NCBI RefSeq assembly: GCF_900110945.1
Contig: NZ_FOFL01000007.1
Coordinates: forward strand, 58,792-122,791
From: Devosia sp. YR412
GTDB lineage: Bacteria; Pseudomonadota; Alphaproteobacteria; Rhizobiales; Devosiaceae
DNA length: 64,000 nt
Direction of reading: 5' to 3'
The position numbers and the translations under genes are program-made. Within the stretch, counting starts at the first letter, position 1. Every line of letters begins with the position of its first letter. This document shows positions 26,527-32,973 of this stretch, one piece after another. The notes under the pieces are model-generated. The model did not search any database and was not told the origin of the DNA. It saw only the letters and a list, made by a program, of their open reading frames with translations.

Positions 26527-27867
26527 TCAGGGGAGAGCCTGGCCCGGATAGGTGGCTTCGAACTTGCGCAGGACTTCGTTGCTGCGGGTGGCAGCGTCAT
26601 CGAGAGCCTGCTGGACCGGCACGTTATTGAACAGCACGGCGGCGATGGCGTCCTGGATTTCCTTGCGGACGGCACCGAAATTGCCGAGGCGAACGCCACG
26701 GGTATATTCGGTCGGCGGGGTGAAGCTCAGGCTGGCCAGAGCCAGTTCGCGACCCTTGTAGGGTGCGGCGTCATAGAAGCCCGAAGCCTTCATGGCTTCA
26801 AAGCCCGAATTGGTCACCGGGATGTAACCGGTCACGGTCGACCACCATTCAGCCTGCTTCGGCGTGGCGAGGAAGGCGTAAAAGGCTGCGGCGCCCTTGT
26901 ACTGCTCGGCATCCGAACCCTTGAGGGTCCACAGAGCCGCACCACCAACGAGCGAGTTCTTGCGCTCGGTGCCTTCCCAGACGGGAAGCATGGTGACGTC
27001 CCAATGCATGCCTTCGATGGCCTGCTTGCCGATCGTGCCGTGGTCGGCGATCGAGGACGACGACATCTGGCACTTGGCATTGATGAAGGCGTCGTTGGCG
27101 GTTTCGCCGGTTGCCTTGCTCTTCACCACCAGCAGGCCTTCGTCATACATCTTCTTGAACCAGCTCAGCTGGTCGACGAACTTGCCCTTGTTGAATTCGA
27201 CGGTCGCATCGAGACCACCATAGCCATTGCCGTTCGAGGCGATTGGCTGGTTGTGGATCGCCGAGAACTGCTCCCACCACTGCCACTGACCGGTCGGGTC
27301 GAAAGCGATCGGGCAATCATAGCCGGCAGCCTTGAGGTCGCGGGCAATGGTCTCGACCTGTTCCCAGGTCTGCGGCGCGCCTTCAAAGCCGACAGCGGCC
27401 AGCGCGTCGGTGTTGTAGTAGAACATGGCCGTGGAATTGTTGAACGGCATGGCCAGCAGTTCGCCCGAGGAGGTGGCGAAGTAGGAGCTGACGCCTGAGT
27501 TATAATCGGACCAGTCGATGTCGTAGCCGTTTTCTTCCATCAGCTGACGCACGGGGACATAGGCGCCCGACAGCATCAGGTCGACGGTGCCGCCGTCGCT
27601 GATCTGGGTGATGGTCGGCTGCTTGTTGGCGCGGAACGCTGCAATCGTGTTCTGCAGGTTGTTTTCGTAGGTTTCCTGGCTGACGCAGACGATTTCGTAA
27701 TCGGCCTGGGATTCGTTGAACGTCTTGCACATGTCCAGGATGCGCTCGGACAGGTCGCCCGACAGGCCATACCAGAATTCGAATTTGGTCTGGGCCATTG
27801 CCGGGGCCGTTGCGAGCGCAAGCGCTGCGATCGTGGTTGCTGCACTGAGCAGCCGGGTGCGTGTCAT
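26527..27867 (-). CDS. ugpB: sn-Glycerol-3-phosphate-binding periplasmic protein
   Basis: A 446-residue extracellular solute-binding protein. Residues 1-25 form a Sec signal peptide (TIAALALATAPAMA then QTKFEFWYGLSGDLSERI). Conserved UgpB-like stretches are ISDGGTVDLMLSGA, LLAMPFNNSTAMFYYN, the Trp-rich WQWWEQFSAIHNQPIAS, SLVGGAALWTLKG, TGYIPVTNSGFEA and TRGVRLGNFGAVRKEI. The mature protein would capture glycerol-3-phosphate, or glycerophosphodiesters, in the periplasm. First gene of the operon; PHO-box-like 11-mers lie about 55-110 bases upstream, consistent with phosphate-starvation control. Confidence 0.92.
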   Translation of the reverse strand: MTRTRLLSAATTIAALALATAPAMAQTKFEFWYGLSGDLSERILDMCKTFNESQADYEIVCVSQETYENNLQNTIAAFRANKQPTITQISDGGTVDLMLSGAYVPVRQLMEENGYDIDWSDYNSGVSSYFATSSGELLAMPFNNSTAMFYYNTDALAAVGFEGAPQTWEQVETIARDLKAAGYDCPIAFDPTGQWQWWEQFSAIHNQPIASNGNGYGGLDATVEFNKGKFVDQLSWFKKMYDEGLLVVKSKATGETANDAFINAKCQMSSSSIADHGTIGKQAIEGMHWDVTMLPVWEGTERKNSLVGGAALWTLKGSDAEQYKGAAAFYAFLATPKQAEWWSTVTGYIPVTNSGFEAMKASGFYDAAPYKGRELALASLSFTPPTEYTRGVRLGNFGAVRKEIQDAIAAVLFNNVPVQQALDDAATRSNEVLRKFEATYPGQALP

Positions 27868-28240
27868 TTGAGCCAGTCTCCGAATTTAACGCCTGTTGGG
27901 CGGCGGGACATCTAGGCGTTCTGCTTGACAGTTCCTTCTCAGCCAGACGTCGGTTGTCGGACAGTTCCACGACAGATTGATGAATTTGCATCGGCCCACG
28001 ACGGGGCCATCGCCCCGAAAACCACGATCTCAGCCGTGGTTTTTCAGGCGTCTTGCGGCTTAGTGATTGCCAGAGCCGGATTTTGACGCGCGTGTGACGC
28101 AATGGTCATGCTCGCGCAAAGGGCTGCCGCCAGATTTTGGCAATGTCCGGCGCCTCGGCATAACGATTTGAAAAATTCACCGTCCGTTAGCCGTGGGTCT
28201 TGCATAAGCCCATATCGTCCAATAGGTACTGCGGACGTGA
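27868..28240. other. Gene-free stretch between ugpB and tRNA-Cys
   Basis: About 370 bases. The half next to ugpB holds the PHO-like array (27921-27975). The half next to tRNA-Cys presumably contains the tRNA promoter; TTGCAT at 28200-28205 is a candidate -35, but the -10 is poor. I see no gene in it; the frames crossing it are continuations of the ugpB shadow. Confidence 0.6.
27921..27975 (-). promoter_or_regulatory. Tandem PHO-box-like array upstream of ugpB
   Basis: Read on the minus strand, five contiguous 11-base units start CTGTC, CTGTC, CCGAC, CTGAG and CTGTC. PhoB binds direct repeats of CTGTCAT-like 7-mers spaced by 11 bases, so units 1-2 and 4-5 each look like a PHO box, in helical phase (33 bases apart). 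TAGAT at 27914-27910 could belong to the -10. The array ends 53 bases before the ugpB ATG. Confidence 0.7.
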
Positions 28241-28314
28241 GGCCTCGTGGCGGAGTGGTGACGCAGCGGATTGCAAATCCGCGTACTCCGGTTCAATTCC
28301 GGACGAGGCCTCCA
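28241..28314 (+). tRNA. tRNA-Cys (anticodon GCA)
   Basis: A 74-nt cloverleaf: acceptor GGCCTCG / CGAGGCC, anticodon stem CGGAT / ATCCG around loop TGCAA-type (anticodon GCA), T-arm CTCCGGTTCAATTCCGGA, encoded 3' CCA at 28312-28314. Confidence 0.96.
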
Positions 28315-28385
28315 ACAAATTCCATGACATTGCTGACGCTTAAGCCCCTTAAAGCGGGCCGACCGGTCTTGCACTTGGCGCAAAG

Positions 28386-28414
28386 AAAAACCCCGGAGAC
28401 GCGCCCCGGGGTTT
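28386..28414 (-). terminator. Terminator retained downstream of the omp remnant
   Basis: On the minus strand AAACCCCGG and CCGGGGTTT pair around a 9-base loop and lead into TTTTTC. It lies 19 bases after the stop codon of the beta-barrel remnant, as expected for that gene's original terminator. Confidence 0.85.
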
Positions 28415-28432
28415 CATCGTGATCGCTATCGA

Positions 28433-28612
28433 TCAGAACTTGAAGCTGACACCGGTCCGCACCGTGCCATAGGTCACGCGGGCATCGACGCCCGGAGGCA
28501 CCACGCCGCCGAGATATGTCCGTGTGCCGAGGTCGGTATAGAGACCTTCCACGCGCAGCACGATATTGTCGGTGGCCGCAATTGGGTGGTGAGTCCAATC
28601 GTATGTCTTTGG
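28433..28612 (-). pseudogene. Remnant of an Omp25/Omp31-like outer-membrane beta-barrel gene
   Basis: Reading the minus strand toward the TGA at 28435-28433 gives 60 in-frame codons that end ...YGTVRTGVSFKF-stop, with NIVLRVEGLYTDLGTRTY upstream. Alternating hydrophobic residues, the 'EYLYxDLG'-like strand and a terminal Phe are hallmarks of the last strands of rhizobial Omp25/Omp31 porin-like proteins, normally over 200 residues. An in-frame TAG at 28615-28613 closes the frame, and the next gene on the same strand ends at 28617, so the N-terminal part is gone. Too short to be noticed as an ORF with a start; probably a deletion remnant. Confidence 0.72.
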
Positions 28613-28616
28613 CTAT

Positions 28617-28889
28617 TCAAGCGCTCAATTGCTGCTTCGCCTGCCCAGGACCGCGGTGGCTTTGTTCCTTTACCCGCGCCGCCAGCCTCCCGTACGCAGC
28701 GATCAGCTGCGCCGCCGCCGGGGCATTGTCCGGATGCTCGATTGCCAAACTGGCCAACGCCCGCGTCTCGCCCTGCAGCAGGCGCACCACCTCGTCTGGG
28801 CGGGTGGAAATCGTCGACATCCAGTCCCAGGCCGCAAGCACGCGGCGCGACTGGCTGATCTGGTCTTCCGGGCTGGCGAGGTCGCTCAT
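28617..28889 (-). CDS. Small hypothetical helical protein
   Basis: A 90-residue frame from ATG 28889, which has GGAG seven bases upstream on the minus strand. The product is alpha-helical and acidic to neutral (DEVVRLLQGETRALASLAIE, then AAAQLIAAYGRLAARVKEQ), with two Trp in AAWDWMS. No family recognised. No membrane segment or signal is seen. It ends two bases before the omp remnant, so its 3' end may itself have been reshaped by the deletion. An upstream ATG at 28919 gives ten more residues with no better ribosome site. Confidence 0.55.
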   Translation of the reverse strand: MSDLASPEDQISQSRRVLAAWDWMSTISTRPDEVVRLLQGETRALASLAIEHPDNAPAAAQLIAAYGRLAARVKEQSHRGPGQAKQQLSA

Positions 28890-29112
28890 CTTGGCACTCC
28901 GATCGATATGCAAAAGCAACGGAAGGTGCTGGCATCTGTTTCGCTGCGCCCTGGTTCACGGTAAAGACTGGGTTAGCGGGACCACACCAATTGTCTTGCG
29001 GCATGGGTGCCATGCAGTGCTAAGCTGTGGCTTGCGGCCATGGCAGCTTGCCAGCCACGCCCTCGGTCGATATTCACGTCCGGCATAGGGTGGCGTTCAG
29101 GGCGTTTGTTGA

Positions 29113-29769
29113 ATGGTCGATTTCGATCGCGCACGGCAGGTGATGCTGGATAGCCAGATCCGCGCCGGCGGCGTTACCAATGAGCGCATCATTGCCGCCA
29201 TGCGCGCGGTGCCGCGCGAGCTTTTCGTGCCGGATGCCCGCCGCGACCTGGCCTATGTCGATGATCTGCACTGGTTCGGCCAGCCGCGCACCTCCCGTTT
29301 CATGCCGTCGCCCGCCAGTCTCGCCAGGCTGCTGCAACTGCTTGAAATCCACGAGAATGACGCCGTGCTCGATATCGGCGCCAGCACCGGCTATGCCACG
29401 GCCCTCGTCGCCAGCCTTGCCGCTTCCGTCACCGGTCTGGAACAGGATGCAGCGCTGGCCGCAACGGCGCAGCACAATCTGGCCCGCCTCGGCATTGCCA
29501 ATGCCAGCATCGTCGCAGGGGATATTGCCGCGATCGGCCCCAACCAGTTCGACGCAATCTTCGCGCAAGGTATGCTCAATAGTGTCCCGCCCGGCGCCAT
29601 CGCCGCCCTGCGGGACGGCGGTCGGCTTGTCACGCTGATCCGCAATGGGGCCATCGGCGTCGCTCATGTGTTCGTCAAGACGGGCGGGGCCGTCACCACG
29701 CGACAGGAATTCAACGGGGTGCTGCCGACTTTGTTGGCCACGCCGCAAGAGGCGGAATTCATTTTCTGA
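29113..29769 (+). CDS. Protein-L-isoaspartate O-methyltransferase-like protein
   Basis: A 218-residue SAM-dependent methyltransferase fold of the Pcm family. The SAM motif I is VLDIGASTGYATALVA (about residues 85-100), with GLEQD as the acidic motif II. The N-terminal half matches Pcm (RAVPRELFVPDARRDLAYVDD), but the usual catalytic-site stretch GQTISQP is replaced by FGQPRTSRFMPSPASLA (about residues 55-71). It is therefore Pcm-like and true repair activity is uncertain. It precedes tolC and popZ, an order I recall from other Hyphomicrobiales. Confidence 0.82.
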   Translation: MVDFDRARQVMLDSQIRAGGVTNERIIAAMRAVPRELFVPDARRDLAYVDDLHWFGQPRTSRFMPSPASLARLLQLLEIHENDAVLDIGASTGYATALVASLAASVTGLEQDAALAATAQHNLARLGIANASIVAGDIAAIGPNQFDAIFAQGMLNSVPPGAIAALRDGGRLVTLIRNGAIGVAHVFVKTGGAVTTRQEFNGVLPTLLATPQEAEFIF

Positions 29770-29902
29770 TAGTGATTGCATTGGTGTTGCGCGTCGGGCA
29801 CGACGCGACATCAATCGTACGTCAAACCACTTTAGTATTGCTGCAGCAGGTTGTGTGCCCCATGTGCTGCGCATATCGTTTCGGGGTTCTGGGAGTCGGC
29901 CA

Positions 29903-31282
29903 ATGGGTTTTCGGGTTAAATTGATCGTCAGCGCGTTGGCGTTGGGCATGGCCGCGGCGTCGGTCGGAGGTGCCCAGGCACAATCGATCACCCAGGCCCT
30001 GACCATCGCCTATGATCATGCGCCCGATCTGCAGGCTGCATTGCTCGAGGCCAAGGCTGCCGCGGAAAATGTGGCGCTGGCCAATTCCGGTAATCGCCCG
30101 ACCATCGGCGCCTCGGTTGGTGGCACCTATGCGTGGTCGGCCGGCCAGGCCAGCCAAGCCAATCCCAATGGTAATTATGTCGGCGCCTCCAGCTATACCG
30201 CGGGCCTGTCCTACAACCAGACCATTTTTGACAATCACAAGACCGAAGCGCAGGTCGAAGCTGCCCGCGCCGGCGCCGAAGCTGCCGAACACGGCATTCG
30301 CAACACCGAGCAGAATGTGCTGCTCTCGGTCGTACAGGCCTATATGTCGGTCCTGAGCGGTCGCCAGCTGGTTGCTTTGCGCCAGGAAAACACCAGCTTC
30401 TTCCAGGCCCAGCTACAGTCGGCCCAGGATCGTCTCGATGTTGGTGAAGGCACCCGCATCGATGTTGCCCAGGCTCAGGCCCGTCTCGCCCAGGGCGATG
30501 CCAGCTATCGCGCGGCGCTCAGCAGTCTCGAGATCAGCCAGGCGACCTTCCAGCGCTATGTCGGCGCACAGCCGCAGGGCCTCAATGCCTCGCACAATTA
30601 CGGCCGCCTGATTCCAGGCAATCTGCAGGCTGCCATTGCCGAGGCCGAGGCCGGTCACCCGGCCATCCTCGCCGCCAAGGCTGCCATTCGCGCCGCCCAG
30701 GCCGGCAGTGATGCGGCCGACGCCGCCTTTGGTCCAAATGCTTCGGTGTCCGGCCAGGTCGGCACCGGTTTCAGCAGCGCCGGCGCCGGGCAGGGCATCA
30801 GCGGCCAGTTTGGCTTCCAGATTACCGTGCCGATCTATGCCGGCGGCGCCATTGGCGCCGGCGTGCGCAAGGCCAATATCGAGCTGATCAAGTCGGAAGT
30901 GACGGCTATGTCGTCCTACGACCAGATTCGCGAGGCGGTGATTTCCGCTTGGGCCGGCATGCAGAGCGCCGATGCACAGATCTCTGCCGCCAATGCCGCG
31001 GTTTCCGCCGGCACCACCGTGCTGGACGGCGTCATCCAGGAGCGTGACCTCGGCACCCGCACCACGCTCGACGTGCTCAATTCCCAGGCCGAACTGACCA
31101 CGGCGCGTGAAGCGCTGATCAATGCCTCGACCAACAAGGTTGTCGCGACCTTCTCGCTGCTGGCGGCAATGGGCCACCTCACTGCGCGTGATCTGGGCCT
31201 TGCCGTCGAGGTCAAGTCCGCCGTTCGCTACAACCAGGCCGTTGAAGACGTCTGGCAGGAACTGCGCACCGTCGCCGAGTAA
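29903..31282 (+). CDS. tolC: TolC-family outer-membrane channel protein
   Basis: A 459-residue outer-membrane efflux protein. The signal peptide is VKLIVSALALGMAAASVGGAQA (about residues 5-26, then QSITQAL). The two-fold repeat of TolC is evident: the first half has NRPTIGASVGGTY and LSYNQTIFDNHKTEAQVEAA, the second FGPNASVSGQVGTG and ITVPIYAGGAIGAGVRKAN, each followed by long helices rich in Ala and Gln. It forms the outer-membrane and periplasmic exit duct for RND or ABC pumps and type I secretion (BepC-like in Brucella). ATG 29903 begins the signal peptide. Confidence 0.92.
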   Translation: MGFRVKLIVSALALGMAAASVGGAQAQSITQALTIAYDHAPDLQAALLEAKAAAENVALANSGNRPTIGASVGGTYAWSAGQASQANPNGNYVGASSYTAGLSYNQTIFDNHKTEAQVEAARAGAEAAEHGIRNTEQNVLLSVVQAYMSVLSGRQLVALRQENTSFFQAQLQSAQDRLDVGEGTRIDVAQAQARLAQGDASYRAALSSLEISQATFQRYVGAQPQGLNASHNYGRLIPGNLQAAIAEAEAGHPAILAAKAAIRAAQAGSDAADAAFGPNASVSGQVGTGFSSAGAGQGISGQFGFQITVPIYAGGAIGAGVRKANIELIKSEVTAMSSYDQIREAVISAWAGMQSADAQISAANAAVSAGTTVLDGVIQERDLGTRTTLDVLNSQAELTTAREALINASTNKVVATFSLLAAMGHLTARDLGLAVEVKSAVRYNQAVEDVWQELRTVAE

Positions 31283-31309
31283 ACCCCTGACACACTTGTT
31301 CCATCTGTG

Positions 31310-31338
31310 GTGGCCGGGTCATTCCCGGCCACAAGTTT
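31310..31338 (+). terminator. Probable terminator after tolC
   Basis: GTGGCCGGG and CCCGGCCAC pair (9 bp) around TCATT, followed by AAGTTTTA. The T-run is short, so strength is moderate. Confidence 0.6.
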
Positions 31339-31394
31339 TAGTGGAAGAAGTCTTTGCGGGGCTTATGTGCGATTCCTTATCCGGCTTGCTGCAG

Positions 31395-31409
31395 TTAAGG
31401 TGGTAGTAA
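31395..31409 (+). promoter_or_regulatory. Near-consensus CtrA-like site upstream of popZ
   Basis: TTAA-GGTGGTA-GTAA matches the CtrA consensus TTAA-N7-TTAA at seven of eight fixed positions, about 70 bases before the popZ start. Single short-motif matches can arise by chance. Confidence 0.35.
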
Positions 31410-31477
31410 CGAATCAGGGCAGTCGCGTTGGCGGATGATTGCAAGCTGGTTTGGGCGCGCATGAGTAAGAGGCACTG

Positions 31478-32224
31478 ATGAACAAGCCGGCACCCAAAGA
31501 ACCATCGATGGATGAAATTCTGTCGTCCATCCGGCAGATCATCGCCGATGACGACGCGGCTGGCGCACCACGGCGCCCCAGCATCCAGGCGGCCCCGCCG
31601 CCGATGCAGGCCACGCCGGCCCGTCAGTCCGACTCGCTCGACCGCGACCTCAGCGACATGCTCGACGATATCGAGCCGCTGGCGCTGTCGACCGCACAGA
31701 TCGTCGACAAGGGTGACGATGATGTCGGCGGCTTCAGCTTCGATTCCATCCTGGCCGACACCAAGGACGATGACGAGCCCATGCTGGCGCCCGCGCCGCA
31801 GCTGGTCGAGCCTGAAGATATTGCCTTCGACCTGAGCGACCTGGCCGACGAGGAAGAGGAAGAAGAACTTCCCTCTTTCGATCCGCCGCCGCTCGCCAAG
31901 GCTCCGGAACCCGAACCCGAGCCGGTGTTTGCGCCGCGCGCCGTGCCGGCGCCCGAGCCGATGTTCCAGGCCGCGCCTTTGCCAGATCCCAAGCTGACCA
32001 GCGACATGGCTGACCAGCTGCTCGAGCCGGCCACCCAGGCCGCCGTGCGCAGCTCAATCACCAAGCTCAACAATCTGGGCCTCGGCAACGCCGGCGCCAC
32101 CATTGAATCGCTGATGCGCGACATGCTGCGCCCCATGCTCAAGGAATGGCTGGACGAAAACCTGCCCTCTGTCGTCGAGCGTATGGTCGAAAAAGAAATC
32201 GCCCGCGTTTCCCGCGGCGACTAA
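31478..32224 (+). CDS. popZ: Polar organizing protein PopZ (DUF2497)
   Basis: A 248-residue protein of the PopZ family, the pole-localised scaffold that anchors the chromosome origin and polar regulators. The N-terminal helix PSMDEILSSIRQIIADDD (residues about 9-26) and the C-terminal oligomerisation helices (ESLMRDMLRPMLKEWLDENL, about 208-227, then PSVVERMVEKEIARVSRGD) are the conserved parts. Between them lies a Pro/Asp/Glu-rich disordered linker. The linkage to valS just downstream is shared with other alphaproteobacteria. A terminator follows. Confidence 0.92.
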   Translation: MNKPAPKEPSMDEILSSIRQIIADDDAAGAPRRPSIQAAPPPMQATPARQSDSLDRDLSDMLDDIEPLALSTAQIVDKGDDDVGGFSFDSILADTKDDDEPMLAPAPQLVEPEDIAFDLSDLADEEEEEELPSFDPPPLAKAPEPEPEPVFAPRAVPAPEPMFQAAPLPDPKLTSDMADQLLEPATQAAVRSSITKLNNLGLGNAGATIESLMRDMLRPMLKEWLDENLPSVVERMVEKEIARVSRGD

Positions 32225-32254
32225 AGCGGCAAGCACCGCTCCAAAATTCAAAAC

Positions 32255-32279
32255 CCTCGGGCAAGTCCCGAGGTTTTTT
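32255..32279 (+). terminator. Terminator of popZ
   Basis: CCTCGGG / CCCGAGG stem around CAAGT followed by TTTTTTG, 31 bases after the popZ stop. Confidence 0.9.
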
Positions 32280-32350
32280 GTTTTCCTGGAGCCCCCGATG
32301 TTCTGCAGTTGGCCAGACGAGTTTGCGCTGGATGCTTCGGCTCTTGCGTA

Positions 32351-32477
32351 GCCTCTCCCCTGAGGGGAGAGGGGAGGGTGAGGGGTTCAGAGGTCCGTTG
32401 TGGCAGGGTTGGTCAAAAGTACTTCTGAACCCCTCACCCGGCGCTTGCGCGCCGACCTCTCCCCTCAGGGGAGAGGT
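32351..32477. repeat. Nested inverted-repeat element (MITE-like)
   Basis: Both ends are 21-base palindromes of the form CCTCTCCCCT-x-AGGGGAGAGG (32352-32372 and 32456-32476). Inside them GGGTGAGGGGTTCAG (32376-32390) is the inverse of CTGAACCCCTCACCC (32425-32439). The whole folds into a long cruciform. It encodes nothing and shows no clear target duplication. Similar CCCTCACCC/CTCTCCCC palindromes are scattered in many rhizobial genomes. Confidence 0.75.
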
Positions 32478-32504
32478 GGTGACCGCCCATCCATCACGCC
32501 AGAC

Positions 32505-32801
32505 CTAAAGCACCGGCTGAACCACTGGCGGCACATAAATCACCGGCGGTACAAATTTCGGGATCGCCTGCAGCCGCTGCTGCAATTGCAGATCCTGCAA
32601 CTGCCGCTGATTGCTCTGCACGTCGAATTCCAGCTGCTTCAGCCGCGTCTCCGCCGCCAGTTCATTTTGCAGGCAAACCACCCGCGCCTGATTGGCCTGA
32701 ATTTCCGCCGCCGTCGTGCCACCAGTCTCGGGCGGGCAGGCCGCCATGGCGCCGGAGGTGAGGAGCAGCAGTGCGGCAAACGTGTAAGAGATGCGGTTCA
32801 T
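32505..32801 (-). CDS. Hypothetical secreted coiled-coil protein
   Basis: A 98-residue frame with a clear Sec signal peptide (YTFAALLLLTSGAMA, about residues 6-20, then ACPPETGG). The mature part has two Cys, then a helix rich in Leu and Gln (ELAAETRLKQLEFDVQSNQR, about 47-66) predicted to be coiled coil, and a C-terminal Pro/Val-rich tail (VPPVIYVPPVVQPVL). No family recognised. It is convergent with popZ and divergent from valS, with the palindromic element just past its stop. Confidence 0.65.
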   Translation of the reverse strand: MNRISYTFAALLLLTSGAMAACPPETGGTTAAEIQANQARVVCLQNELAAETRLKQLEFDVQSNQRQLQDLQLQQRLQAIPKFVPPVIYVPPVVQPVL

Positions 32802-32973
32802 CCCAGCATTCCACGCCTCTTAGGCCTGCAAAGCAAATCAAAATCCCGGCAGGCATCACCGATGCGCGCTTGCCATTGACCCAGAGGGCGCCATTTGCTT
32901 GAAGTCTGCCAACCATTTTGTTCGGCCTGCCAAGTGCTCTTGCCTGGCGGGTCTCTGCTGTTGCGAGTGATCC

